A DNA stretch of 64,000 nt from Sulfurospirillum sp001602955 (GTDB lineage: Bacteria; Campylobacterota; Campylobacteria; Campylobacterales; Sulfurospirillaceae). The stretch is taken from the NCBI GenBank assembly GCA_001602955.1, contig LVAC01000011.1, forward strand, positions 62,001-126,000. Reading direction: 5' to 3'. Each line of letters opens with the position of its first letter. The stretch's first letter is position 1. Below, piece by piece: positions 42,902 through 51,944 of this stretch. The position numbers were made by a program, and so were the translations under genes. Under the pieces are notes generated by a model. That model was not told the origin of the DNA and made no database searches. It was given only the letters and a program-made list of their open reading frames with translations.

Positions 42902-43165
42902 ATGCACGAGTACGCCTCAAAAATTATTTGCGAATGCGGGCACAAAACGATTCAAGACGCCGTCGACATTTTCAAATCGACGACGCTCCCGTATAAAAAA
43001 GCCAAAAAACTAGTCACCGAATGCAATCAAACCTGTTGTCGAAGACCGCTCATGGCACTTTTTAACATGGTCGAATTCGGAGAAATCGATTATGAAGAGA
43101 TTGCCTTTTTAATCGATCAAAAAAACAATCGCCGCGATGAAACGGAAGGAGAAAACGATGGCTGA
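42902..43165 (+). CDS. Small cysteine-rich protein in the nifB operon, possible BFD-like [2Fe-2S] protein
   Basis: An 87-residue protein between nifV and the LRR gene. Cysteines occur as ICECGHKTIQDAV (C-x-C) and TECNQTCCRRP. The C-x-C followed ~30-35 residues later by C-x3-C resembles the [2Fe-2S]-binding BFD/NifU-middle fold, although the match is loose. The C-terminus is acidic and helical. It starts 4 bp after nifV and overlaps the LRR gene by 8 bp, so it is expressed with them. The specific function is unknown. Confidence 0.6.
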   Translation: MHEYASKIICECGHKTIQDAVDIFKSTTLPYKKAKKLVTECNQTCCRRPLMALFNMVEFGEIDYEEIAFLIDQKNNRRDETEGENDG

Positions 43166-44153
43166 GGGAATTCGCGATTTTGCCGCATGGATCAAGTCTC
43201 AAGGATTGGAACATACGTTACCGCGCGATTTGAGTAAACTCGAGGGGCTCACGACCTTGGATTTGAGTCGCAAAAAGCTCAAAAGCCTTCCGGAGAGCAT
43301 CGGCGCACTCCAAGAATTAAGCATCCTCAAACTCTCGGGCAATCGTTTAAGCGAGCTACCCGAGAGCCTTTGTAGGCTTAAAAATTTGCGTAACCTCCAA
43401 TGCGAAAACAACCTCTTAGAAAGCCTCCCCGAAGCAATCGGAGACCTCTCTTCCTTGGTCATCCTCAATCTCAACGGCAACCAACTCAGCTCTCTTCCTT
43501 TGGGGTTTTACGAGTTGTGCAATTTGACGCGTTTAACCTTAGCGGTCAACCGATTGAGTCGTTTGGACGATGCGTTTAAAAACCTCAAAAAACTCTTACA
43601 TGTCAGTTTGGATACCAACTATTTCGCCCATTTGCCCGAAGTGTTCGGCTCGATGCAATCGCTTTATTATCTGGATCTTTCTTTCAATAAACTCCACGCG
43701 CTTCCGCAATCGCTCGGTGAAATCCAAGAGCTGGAAACGCTGATCTTAGAAGGTAACCTTTTACGCGATTTGCCCGCCTTGGAAGTCCATGACATGTTAG
43801 TCAAACTTAACCTTGCGTCCAATAATCTCTCTTCGATCGATATCGATTTTTCCAAACTGGAAGATTTGCAAATCCTCTCTTTGGAAAACAATCGACTTGA
43901 GAGCGTGCCCGACTCGCTTTGTTCACTCAAAAAATTGACCTCGCTCGATTTGAGTGCCAACCGCCTCACAAGCCTACCCGAATGCATCGGAAAGCTGGAA
44001 AATCTCTACGAACTCGATGTCGAGGAAAATGCCCTCAGTTCGCTTCCTAAATCCATCAAAGAGCTCAAGCATCTCAAAAACCTCTACATTGCCGACAACA
44101 AAGGACTCAAACGCCCCAAGCTTGCTTCGCTGGAATACTGCGACATAGAATAA
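43158..44153 (+). CDS. Leucine-rich-repeat protein of the nifB operon
   Basis: A 331-residue cytoplasmic protein made almost wholly of ~11-13 leucine-rich repeats of ~23 residues (for example LTTLDLSRKKLKSLPESIGA; LTSLDLSANRLTSLPECIGK). It has a short N-terminal cap (GIRDFAAWIKSQGLEH) and no signal peptide. LRR proteins are found in several bacterial nif clusters, but I know of no defined function; a protein-binding scaffold is the natural inference. The start at 43158 follows GGAAGGAG. It is the last gene clearly tied to nifB. Confidence 0.82.
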   Translation: MAEGIRDFAAWIKSQGLEHTLPRDLSKLEGLTTLDLSRKKLKSLPESIGALQELSILKLSGNRLSELPESLCRLKNLRNLQCENNLLESLPEAIGDLSSLVILNLNGNQLSSLPLGFYELCNLTRLTLAVNRLSRLDDAFKNLKKLLHVSLDTNYFAHLPEVFGSMQSLYYLDLSFNKLHALPQSLGEIQELETLILEGNLLRDLPALEVHDMLVKLNLASNNLSSIDIDFSKLEDLQILSLENNRLESVPDSLCSLKKLTSLDLSANRLTSLPECIGKLENLYELDVEENALSSLPKSIKELKHLKNLYIADNKGLKRPKLASLEYCDIE

Positions 44154-44188
44154 GGAGTTTTTAACTCCTCCTTGGCTACCATATATGA

Positions 44189-44845
44189 ATGACACCTATT
44201 GAAAAGATTCGACTCTTAAAGCTCTTGTACCAATACCGTGCCATGGGCTTTGAGTATTTTCAGGAATACCGACCTTTAGCATCCGTGCCCTCCTTGCCTC
44301 AAACGCTTGAAGAACTCAAGCGCGACGTGGCGCATTGCCATTTGTGTGCGCTTTCCAAAAGCCGAAAAAACGTCGTTTTCGGAGCCGGAAATTTGAGGGC
44401 AAAAGTGATGTTTATCGGAGATAATCCCGGAGCGAACGAAGATGAAACGGGCTTGCTCTACGCGGGAAAAAGCGGTGAGTTGCTTGCTAAAATGATCGAA
44501 AACGTTTTACTCGTTCCCAAAGAAGAGGTTTACGTGACAACGATTTTAAAGTGCAAAACGCCGCAAAATCGTGTTCCGACGCCGGAAGAAGTGGCGTGTT
44601 GCAAACCCTACGTGATGCAACAAATTCAAACAATTAAGCCTCAGATTATCGTGGCTTTAGGCTCGACCGCCTTTCACCATTTAACGGGCGAATACGACAC
44701 GCCGATCGATCGCGTGCGAGGCTCCGTGCTCAATTTCGGAGAAGCGAAACTCGTTGCGACGTTTCATCCGAGCTTTTTATTGCGAAATCCCAGTGCCAAG
44801 AAAGAGGTTTTCGCCGATTTGTTAAAAATAAGGAGTATGTTATGA
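44189..44845 (+). CDS. Family 4-type uracil-DNA glycosylase with Fe-S cluster
   Basis: A 218-residue protein. HCHLCALSKSRKNVVFGAG gives the first cysteine pair, and two further cysteines in LKCKTPQN and EVACCKP complete the 4Fe-4S set. MFIGDNPGANEDETG is motif A and ATFHPSFLLRNP motif B. It removes uracil from DNA in base-excision repair. In thermophiles and many Campylobacterota this type replaces or supplements Ung. It overlaps the lipoprotein gene by 4 bp. Confidence 0.9.
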   Translation: MTPIEKIRLLKLLYQYRAMGFEYFQEYRPLASVPSLPQTLEELKRDVAHCHLCALSKSRKNVVFGAGNLRAKVMFIGDNPGANEDETGLLYAGKSGELLAKMIENVLLVPKEEVYVTTILKCKTPQNRVPTPEEVACCKPYVMQQIQTIKPQIIVALGSTAFHHLTGEYDTPIDRVRGSVLNFGEAKLVATFHPSFLLRNPSAKKEVFADLLKIRSML

Positions 44846-46170
44846 GATTTTGGACAACCGTAGTGATTCTCGTAGCTTTTTTAACCGGTTGTACGACGAC
44901 CCAGTCGACGCCCCAACCCTATAAACCCTCAACCTACAACGTAGCGTCCGCCCAAAAAGGCAACCAAAAAAGCACCGTAACCTATCCCGGTTCGGAAGGT
45001 GCCGCACCGACGATTACCGGCAAAGTAATCCAACAACAACCCAAAGCGACCCCGCAACAAGAATCCGCGACGCCTTACGCCGAAACGACGATCAGCTCGA
45101 CGACCTTGGCCATGGCAACGCCAACACCTTCTACCGGCGTTGAAGCGACTCCGACGACGCCGACGCAACCGGAAGCTTCCGAGGAAAAAGAAGGCACGCT
45201 TAGCGTCGCATCGCCGATGCCAAAACCTTTAAACGACGATAGTACGATGATTAAAGTTGCCGTTTTAATTCCGCAAAAAACCATCAAAAAATACGCGATT
45301 TCAACCGTCAATTCCGTCATGTCGTATCTGTTGTATAAAAACTACTATTTCGATTTGAACGTCTTTAATTCCGGAGACGAAAGAGAAGCTTCGATCGTTC
45401 AAGCGTTGAACGAGATCAAAGCGGGCGGTTACCGCTATATTATCGCGCCGGTAACGAACGAGGGGGCGGTCGTCATCGCTAACAACGTTCGCGATACCTT
45501 GGTTTTCATCCCGACGCTCAATAAATCCGCCGTATCGATCACCAACGCCAATATCGTCTTCGGCGGTATCGATTACGACAAACAAATCGCGCTTCTTGCC
45601 GAAAAAGCCAACGAAAAAGTGGGGACTTTTGAAGACGGAAGTTCACTTAGTTCACAACTCAATACATTCGTCAGACAACACAACAGCCGTGTTTTTTACG
45701 AGAAACGCGTCGAAAACTCCAAAGCCAATTTTAAAGGAATGTTTAAAGGAAACGGTTCTTTAAACAACGCCTCGTTTTACCTCAATACGCCGATCGTCAC
45801 TTCAAGCTTGATCGCGTCGCAATTACGTGCAAACGACATTCAAGCTTACGCCTTGCTCTCGTCGCAAATCAATTACAATCCTTTATTGCTCACATTGACG
45901 CAATACGAAGATCGTAACCGCCTCTACATTGCCAACTCGATTCAGCGCGCACCAAGCGGACTGGAGGAGATCAATACCATGTTCGGGCATGACATCGTTT
46001 ACGATTGGGTGAACTATTCGACCTCTATCGGAGCGGATTTCGTCTGCTCCAACTTTTTTGAAGGACGCGTGGCTCGCGCGTTTAAAGAACCGCTGATCGA
46101 TAATCAAGTGGCATATCAAACGTCGCTTTATCAAGCCGGACGTAACGAATTTATTCGTGTTACGCCTTGA
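44842..46170 (+). CDS. Lipoprotein with a periplasmic-binding-protein-like domain
   Basis: A 442-residue protein with a lipobox (VAFLTGC, Cys16). A Pro/Thr/Ala-rich low-complexity linker follows to ~130 (TPQPYKPSTYNVAS; ATPTPSTGVEATPT). The folded domain (IKVAVLIPQKTIKKYAISTV onward, ~135-440) looks like a type I periplasmic binding fold, somewhat like LpoA/LppC-type proteins. It is coupled to the uracil-DNA glycosylase gene, with no evident functional link. A role in envelope or cell-wall synthesis is possible but unproven. Confidence 0.7.
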   Translation: MRFWTTVVILVAFLTGCTTTQSTPQPYKPSTYNVASAQKGNQKSTVTYPGSEGAAPTITGKVIQQQPKATPQQESATPYAETTISSTTLAMATPTPSTGVEATPTTPTQPEASEEKEGTLSVASPMPKPLNDDSTMIKVAVLIPQKTIKKYAISTVNSVMSYLLYKNYYFDLNVFNSGDEREASIVQALNEIKAGGYRYIIAPVTNEGAVVIANNVRDTLVFIPTLNKSAVSITNANIVFGGIDYDKQIALLAEKANEKVGTFEDGSSLSSQLNTFVRQHNSRVFYEKRVENSKANFKGMFKGNGSLNNASFYLNTPIVTSSLIASQLRANDIQAYALLSSQINYNPLLLTLTQYEDRNRLYIANSIQRAPSGLEEINTMFGHDIVYDWVNYSTSIGADFVCSNFFEGRVARAFKEPLIDNQVAYQTSLYQAGRNEFIRVTP

Positions 46171-46534
46171 GGCTTAGGAAAAACGCTTTCGTATCCTCAT
46201 CGATACGAGAGGGTTTTCCTTCTTTGACGTACGCCAACGTCGCAACCATCCTAAACAATACCTCTTCTTCTTTGTAAATCGTTTGCTTTAAGACCAACGA
46301 TGCATTTTTCAGTTCGACCAATTCGCTTTTCACTTCGATAAGATCGCCGAGCTTTGCGGATTTGAGATAATCGGCTTCCAAATGCTTCACGACGAAATGG
46401 CCGCCGTTTACCGCCGGACTCATACCCCGTTCGTAAAAAAGATCGCTACGCGCACGTTCGCACAACGTGAGATAATTTGCATGATAGACAACGCCTCCGG
46501 CATCGGTATCGTCGTAATAAATCCGTGTTTTCAT
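46160..46534 (-). CDS. YbgC-type acyl-CoA thioesterase
   Basis: A 124-residue hot-dog-fold protein. RIYYDDTDAGGVVYHANYL is the YbgC signature with the catalytic-type aspartate, and ERARSDLFYERG follows. It hydrolyses acyl-CoA or acyl-ACP; in Proteobacteria YbgC is often linked to the Tol-Pal system, which is not present here. Its 3' end overlaps the convergent lipoprotein gene by 11 bp. The 236 bp beyond its start (46535-46770) hold no gene that I can support. Confidence 0.9.
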   Translation of the reverse strand: MKTRIYYDDTDAGGVVYHANYLTLCERARSDLFYERGMSPAVNGGHFVVKHLEADYLKSAKLGDLIEVKSELVELKNASLVLKQTIYKEEEVLFRMVATLAYVKEGKPSRIDEDTKAFFLSLKA

Positions 46535-46770
46535 CGCTCAAAAACCTTTGTGGTAAAAATCGCTTTGTCACAGGCTTTTTGCATCAGCCCTTCAACTTTA
46601 ACAAAGTCTATTATACAAAATGCACTCTTTTACGCCACTGTGAAGTATGTGTCGAAGATAATGACATGTCAAAAGAAATCGAGGCATGCCGTCTCTTACA
46701 TGCCTCGTTACAACATCGTTTGGGCTAGGAGGGTGAATGAGCCAAGAAGCCGCTCCTTGCACATCACATG

Positions 46771-49365
46771 TTAAAAAAGATCGGCGTTTTCGTCTATCCA
46801 TTTAAAATACTCGATAATATCTTTGATCTCTTGATCGTTCATATTTTGGTTCGGCATTTTAAGATTGAAAAATTCGATCAGCTTTTTCATATAAGGTTCT
46901 TGAAATTTGCTCTCGGGATTTTTGACGTATTCGGCAACCCATTGTTCCGCATTTTTGTGACGTTTTAACACGCCCGTTACGTCAGGTCCCGAACTCACTC
47001 TCCCTACGACGTGGCATCCCGAACAGCCGCCTTCTTTAAAAGCACCCTCGCCCCGTTTTGCAGCGGCAGATTTGGGAGAAGCCAAAGTGCTGACCAAGAG
47101 GTCTTTCGCTCTAATCGCCGAGTCCGCGGTTTTAATGATGTACTGCCATGCCATATTCTCAAAAAGAATCGCATTTTCCAAATTATTTTCCTTGAATGCT
47201 TTTGCCGCTTTCTCTTTCTCCGGAAGAATCTTCGTATATTGGTCTTTCGCATCTTCGAGCAAGTTATTTACAGTCGGATATTTTGAAGCTTGGTTCTCTT
47301 TTAAAAACGCAAACAGAGCATCGACGACGCGTTGAGATGCTTCATTATTCGCCGTAATTTTTTGATACTCTTCTTTCAGTTCCGCCGGAGAAAGATTTTT
47401 GATTTTGGATTTTTGGCTCCAATCATACTCTTTTTTCGGATCTTTGACTAAAAAATACCCCATCATTTCCAGATGCAGTGCCGAACAAAATTCCGTACAA
47501 TAGTAAGGGAAAACGCCTTCGATGTCGGCAACAAAATCGATCTGTGCCGTTTCGCCCGGTTCGACGGAGACATGAATATCGTGATGGTCGATCGTAAAGC
47601 CGTGTGTTTCGTCTTCGGCACGTTCGACGTTGGTAATATACATCGTAATTTTATCCCCTTTGTTGACGGTAATATGCTCAGGATTGATATGCGAGCGTAC
47701 CATCGTCGCATAAACATACACATGATCTCCTTTACGAACGATATGCTCTTCTCCCGCAAGCGTTTTACCGATATGCGGTTGATTCGTTTTCGGGTTCGTT
47801 CCCATAGGGTATCTGACTTCGGGGTATATTTTACTGGCACGAATGGATGCTGCTTGATGCGGCTCGCCTAAAGGTATCGGCAAGTCGTATAAGAGTTCCA
47901 TTTTCTTATCGCCGATGTCGATCAGCTGATTATTTTGCGGATGTAACGGTCCTACCGGTAAAAATCTATCAATCGCCAATTTATTTAAAGCGATCAGATA
48001 TTTTCCTTGCGGATCGGCGGATTTACCCTCCATCGCTTCGAGGTGACCGACATTGTAATGAATATTGACCCTATCGTATATCTTCAAGTTTTTATAGTCC
48101 CATTTGACGATTTGAGAGTCGACGTATAGCGAGCTGTATACCGTCCCGTCTTCTTTTCCGAAGCTATTATGAAGATGCCCCAATCCCAATTCCAGTTGAC
48201 CGTGCAATGATTTCTTTAAATCAAGGATCGGTATGCCGTACGCATCTTTACCGACGAACTCTTTAGCGTCTATTTGTTGAAGAATTTTTTTAAAGTCATA
48301 GACGGATGCATGCGTATCGAGCTTTCCGGAAACGATAATGTATTGACCGTCCGGGTTCACGTCGACGCCGTGCGGAGATTTATTTTCGGGAATTAAAAAA
48401 AGCGCATTGTTTTTGACCGCTATATCGATCGGAATGACTTTGTGATTATTAATGATTTTGACGTTTTTTGCATCTTTAGCAAGCTCGGCCAATTTTTTCC
48501 AGTTATAGACATGTAAATAATCCGTATCGTTTCGACTGCATCCGGCTTCAAAAGGAGGAAGCCCTTTTTCGATGCCTCCCGTATAAAGTTCGGAATTGTA
48601 AGAATTGGTAAATCCCCACCCTTCCGAAATACCTTTTCCGGCATCGGTCAAGTCTTGCATGTAAGGAGGCAATTCCAGAGTAAACGATTGTTCAGGTAAA
48701 ATTCTTCCTTTTTCTTTGTTAAATTTCCAAAACGTCACACCTCCTCGATACGTGTCTTGATACGCTTCCATCGGATAATAATCGTTTGTTAAAGGTGCGG
48801 CATACTGGCACGATTCGAGAATATATTCGGTATTGGGCGTTACGAATGCACCGCCGTGATCCGATTTAAAAAGAGGGTTAACGACAATTTGCGAAGTTTC
48901 GAAATACTTCAAGTTAATCACGGCGATTCGCGCATTGGCTTTATCGTTGATAAAAAGGTATTGCCCGTCATACACGCCGTTGGTTTCGGAAAGTGCGGGA
49001 TGGTGCGTATCGCCCCAATTAATTTCACGACCTCGGATATTGCCTTCGCGTAAAATTTCTTTTGAGTCCGTATCAAAACCGTATCCTTGCCACGGCTCGG
49101 GAGTAAAAACGCTGATATATTTCAATATCCGCATCGAAGGAACTCCGTAAACCAACACTTGTCCCGATTGTCCGCCGCTGGCAAACACGTAGTATTCATC
49201 ATGTTTACCGCTCGGCTGATAAACTTTTAATGCCGCAATCGCGTCTTGTTCGGAGAGTCCGCGTTGTTGCATCACGTCTTGAAATTTAGATTGCGCCTCC
49301 ATAGATTGTGTGAAAAACAACCACACTGCTATCACGCTATACATCAACCATATATACTTTTTCAT
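46771..49365 (-). CDS. nosZ: Nitrous oxide reductase with C-terminal cytochrome c domain (clade II)
   Basis: An 864-residue periplasmic enzyme reducing N2O to N2. It has a Sec signal (KKYIWLMYSVIAVWLFF), not a Tat signal. The beta-propeller carries the CuZ histidine motifs: GDTHHPALSETNG, SDHGGAFVTP, SPHGVDVNPDG, LGLGHLHNSFG and GEPHQAAS. The cupredoxin domain has the CuA ligands CTEFCSALHLEM near residue 630. A monohaem domain (CSGCH) ends the protein, as in Wolinella. The ATG at 49365 follows AAGGAG. Downstream accessory genes nosD/F/Y/L are missing from the window. Confidence 0.95.
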   Translation of the reverse strand: MKKYIWLMYSVIAVWLFFTQSMEAQSKFQDVMQQRGLSEQDAIAALKVYQPSGKHDEYYVFASGGQSGQVLVYGVPSMRILKYISVFTPEPWQGYGFDTDSKEILREGNIRGREINWGDTHHPALSETNGVYDGQYLFINDKANARIAVINLKYFETSQIVVNPLFKSDHGGAFVTPNTEYILESCQYAAPLTNDYYPMEAYQDTYRGGVTFWKFNKEKGRILPEQSFTLELPPYMQDLTDAGKGISEGWGFTNSYNSELYTGGIEKGLPPFEAGCSRNDTDYLHVYNWKKLAELAKDAKNVKIINNHKVIPIDIAVKNNALFLIPENKSPHGVDVNPDGQYIIVSGKLDTHASVYDFKKILQQIDAKEFVGKDAYGIPILDLKKSLHGQLELGLGHLHNSFGKEDGTVYSSLYVDSQIVKWDYKNLKIYDRVNIHYNVGHLEAMEGKSADPQGKYLIALNKLAIDRFLPVGPLHPQNNQLIDIGDKKMELLYDLPIPLGEPHQAASIRASKIYPEVRYPMGTNPKTNQPHIGKTLAGEEHIVRKGDHVYVYATMVRSHINPEHITVNKGDKITMYITNVERAEDETHGFTIDHHDIHVSVEPGETAQIDFVADIEGVFPYYCTEFCSALHLEMMGYFLVKDPKKEYDWSQKSKIKNLSPAELKEEYQKITANNEASQRVVDALFAFLKENQASKYPTVNNLLEDAKDQYTKILPEKEKAAKAFKENNLENAILFENMAWQYIIKTADSAIRAKDLLVSTLASPKSAAAKRGEGAFKEGGCSGCHVVGRVSSGPDVTGVLKRHKNAEQWVAEYVKNPESKFQEPYMKKLIEFFNLKMPNQNMNDQEIKDIIEYFKWIDENADLF

Positions 49366-49391
49366 CACTTCTCCTTTCTCGTAAGCCCGAC

Positions 49392-50675
49392 TTATCTGGC
49401 TTCAAACCGACTAATCTCGTCGATAACGCTTTGTATCTCTTCTTTTGACATGTGATCCAGCACGGCAATGTGCATCTCTTCTTGGTGTTGCTTATAGTCC
49501 AATAACGTTTGCATCATTGCGTCTTGTTTTAGCCCAAGCAGTTTTGTTCCCATCGCCCCTTCGCCGTTAACGCCGTGGCAGGGAGCACAATTGCTTTTAT
49601 AGAGTTGGCTGACTTTAAACTTTCCAAGAGAACCTGCTCGATTTTCTAAAGCTTTGACTTTGAGTGCTTGCTTTTTTTGGTCTTCATCTCTCTCTTTTTC
49701 GATCGCTTCTTGCGTCTTCACGGAGGGGGTTTGAACGATGACTTCCGTTACGGGTTGGGGTTTCGTCGTACCGACGATAGCGGAAATTTTTGCCAAGGTA
49801 TTGACGTTTCTATCCGTCATTAACGTATAAAATCCTGCCGATAGGGCGGCTATCACGACACATGCCGCCCAAAAATGGCGAAGCAGCGTCGCTTTGCGTT
49901 CGACGTGATGTTTGCATGCTTTAAATTTGAGTATCCAAGCCGTTAAAGACAATGCGCTAATAAACGCCAATGCCCAAAACCCGATAACGGGATAGGCATG
50001 TGTCGTAAATTGAGCGACTTTCCCGTCTCCAAGCAGTATAGGCATAAACGGTTTTATCGTAATCGCGCCGCTTTGAAGCGTATGCCCGAACCAATAAAGC
50101 CAATACCCGTAAATTCCCATAAATAAAAAAGGCAAAAGTACGGGAATCGCCATCAAAAAATCAATCCATTTATAATCGTAAATTATAAATAAGGCAAGCA
50201 ACAGTGCTAACATAATCAAAGCGTAAGGAGCAAGCGCGCGTTCGTAAATGCCGCCTCTTTCCATATGTGCCATACCGACATAGTGGTTAATCGTATTCAT
50301 CTCGTGTACCTCGCCGCTGAGTCCGTCAAAATGAATAAAAACGGGTAGCCCGTAAGGGAAAGCTTCTTTGGGATAATTTGGGGCTTCAAGGGAAAATTTC
50401 CATACCGGCATGGACGGGACACCGATCTCTTCGGATATCTCTATCATTTTTTGGAGATCGCCTCGTACTTTTTGGGGTGTATTGATACTGATATACCGAT
50501 CTTTTTGATAAAAATTCCACAGCGGGTAGACGTAAGCGGGAATCTCTCCGACTTTACCGTCTTTGATACGCTCCAACGTTCCGTGAAAGCCTACCGAAGG
50601 AACGACAAATCCGTACATTAAAACGATCAAAGCCAATCCCGCCAATATTTTTGATAGCCAATACGCTACTTTCAT
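49392..50675 (-). CDS. Membrane-bound c-type cytochrome upstream of nosZ
   Basis: A 427-residue protein. TM helices are evident near residues 8-28, 150-168, 172-195, 225-245 and 268-288. A periplasmic stretch lies at ~30-145, an acidic/Lys-rich coiled linker at ~310-350, and a haem c domain at the C-terminus (YKSNCAPCHGVNGEGAMG). It lies 26 bp upstream of nosZ on the same strand, so it probably shuttles electrons from the membrane to NosZ. NosB of Wolinella is a membrane protein in the same locus, but I cannot confirm homology. Confidence 0.7.
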   Translation of the reverse strand: MKVAYWLSKILAGLALIVLMYGFVVPSVGFHGTLERIKDGKVGEIPAYVYPLWNFYQKDRYISINTPQKVRGDLQKMIEISEEIGVPSMPVWKFSLEAPNYPKEAFPYGLPVFIHFDGLSGEVHEMNTINHYVGMAHMERGGIYERALAPYALIMLALLLALFIIYDYKWIDFLMAIPVLLPFLFMGIYGYWLYWFGHTLQSGAITIKPFMPILLGDGKVAQFTTHAYPVIGFWALAFISALSLTAWILKFKACKHHVERKATLLRHFWAACVVIAALSAGFYTLMTDRNVNTLAKISAIVGTTKPQPVTEVIVQTPSVKTQEAIEKERDEDQKKQALKVKALENRAGSLGKFKVSQLYKSNCAPCHGVNGEGAMGTKLLGLKQDAMMQTLLDYKQHQEEMHIAVLDHMSKEEIQSVIDEISRFEAR

Positions 50676-50905
50676 AATGAGCTCCTTTTGACTTATTATA
50701 AAAATTTTTTTAATTTTATTTTTTAATTCTATACCTTTGGCGGTCTCTTTTCGGTCGCTCGTAAGAAAAATATGCCAAAATTATTTTTTTGAGTGATGGA
50801 TCTCTTAAGCGGGGCAAATGAAAGTAAGGGAAAATTCGTATTTTTTCACGCACAAAAGGGGCTACAACGCAAGGCTAAGAGGAAGAATGACCGCTAATGA
50901 AGGAA

Positions 50906-50960
50906 GACTTTTTCAATACCATACGATGAAACGCGTCTCACATCGCACGGTATTGAAGTC
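50906..50960. other. Long imperfect stem-loop upstream of the nos genes
   Basis: Arms TCAATACCATACGATG and CATCGCACGGTATTGA pair with two mismatches, both of which could be G-U in RNA. After a 3-nt bulge the stem is extended by GACTT/AAGTC. The loop is about 12 nt. No T-run follows on either strand, so it is not a typical terminator. It sits in the 312-bp gap 50676-50987, which otherwise holds only AT-rich sequence with no supported gene. Confidence 0.5.
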
Positions 50961-50987
50961 AACGATCGGATAGGACGCGTTTAAGCG

Positions 50988-51200
50988 TTAAAGCAAATCG
51001 TCGATGTCGGCTTGTCCCTCTTCGATTTGGGCTAAAAGCTCTTTTTCTCTTTTAGAATCGCGTGTGACGACGCCCAGTTTGGATTGAATTTTTTGGATCC
51101 ACTCTTCTTTTTCGCGGTACTCGAGATTGCTGGTTTTGACCGTATCGAGCAGTTTTCGAAGCTCTTGCGGCGATTTTTCGTCTAAGTTAATCGTAGGCAT
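50988..51200 (-). CDS. Small acidic coiled-coil protein of unknown function
   Basis: A 70-residue protein, MPTINLDEKSPQELRKLLDT onward, with ~35% charged residues, predicted helical, no cysteine and no signal peptide. I recognise no domain. It is a separate transcription unit, divergent from the lipocalin gene, with a TTACATGTCA-type motif just before its start. Confidence 0.6.
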   Translation of the reverse strand: MPTINLDEKSPQELRKLLDTVKTSNLEYREKEEWIQKIQSKLGVVTRDSKREKELLAQIEEGQADIDDLL

Positions 51201-51338
51201 ACGAAATCCTTTAAAATGACATGTAAGCGAGAATTATAGCACGCATTGCATCTAAAACGGTTACCTTAGCTTCCGTCAAGAAAAAGCGTGTTAGAATCGC
51301 CTATATTCGATCGAAAAAACGATCGTTAGGAGAGTGAC

Positions 51339-51944
51339 ATGGTTACGCATCGATTTCAAAACAAAGCCGCCTTCGCACTTACCATTGGTTTACTAGGCGC
51401 ATGCCTCTTTTGGAGCGGATGTGCAACGCATCCCGATACGCCACCGCTTCCAAGCGTTGCTTCGGTCGATTTGGAACGCTACGCGGGAAAATGGATCGAA
51501 ATAGCACGCTATGAAAACCGTTTTGAAAAAGGGTGCGTCGGAGCGACCGCCCAGTACCGCGTAGAAGCCGCTAGCGTATCGGTACTCAATCAATGTTACG
51601 ATGCGAATGGAGAACGCATCGGCGAAGCTAAAGGAGAAGCAAAAATGGTAGAAGGGAGCAATAACAGTCGCCTAAAAGTGAGCTTTTTTTGGCCTTTTTA
51701 CGGTGATTATTGGATCGTTATGCTCGATAAAGAGTATCGCTATAGCGTCGTGGGCGAGCCTACAAGACGCTATTTGTGGATACTCTCTCGAACCGCGACG
51801 CTTTCCTCGCACGATAAGCAAACGATTTTGGCGTATCTGCCGACGATCGGTTACGATCCCGATCAACTTTATTGGACAAAACCGATCGATTTAGCGCAAT
51901 CGGTTGTTGACAAATCGCACGCTCAAGAAAACCAAAATCGATAA
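51339..51944 (+). CDS. Outer-membrane lipocalin (Blc-like)
   Basis: A 201-residue lipoprotein with signal peptide and lipobox (LFWSGC). The lipocalin signature is YAGKWIEIARYENRFEKGC, followed by the Blc-type WPFYGDYWIVMLDKEYRYSVVGEP. Two cysteines after the lipobox could form the usual disulfide. It binds lysophospholipid or other lipids at the outer membrane. Its last 54 bp overlap the convergent wtpB gene. Confidence 0.88.
   Translation: MVTHRFQNKAAFALTIGLLGACLFWSGCATHPDTPPLPSVASVDLERYAGKWIEIARYENRFEKGCVGATAQYRVEAASVSVLNQCYDANGERIGEAKGEAKMVEGSNNSRLKVSFFWPFYGDYWIVMLDKEYRYSVVGEPTRRYLWILSRTATLSSHDKQTILAYLPTIGYDPDQLYWTKPIDLAQSVVDKSHAQENQNR

Noticed and set aside
24628..46170. Complete nitrogenase locus
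   Set aside because: nifH, nifD, nifK, nifS, nifU and nifA were looked for and are not in the window; the region holds assembly, electron-transfer and regulatory genes only.
46477..46728. Small plus-strand ORF with Cys pair (HCEVC) upstream of the YbgC gene
   Set aside because: Most of it overlaps YbgC antisense or lacks any start codon with a ribosome site; not supportable as a gene.
47473..47871. Plus-strand ORFs opposite nosZ and similar long antisense ORFs across the window
   Set aside because: They mirror the codon structure of strongly supported genes and have no recognisable domains or ribosome sites.
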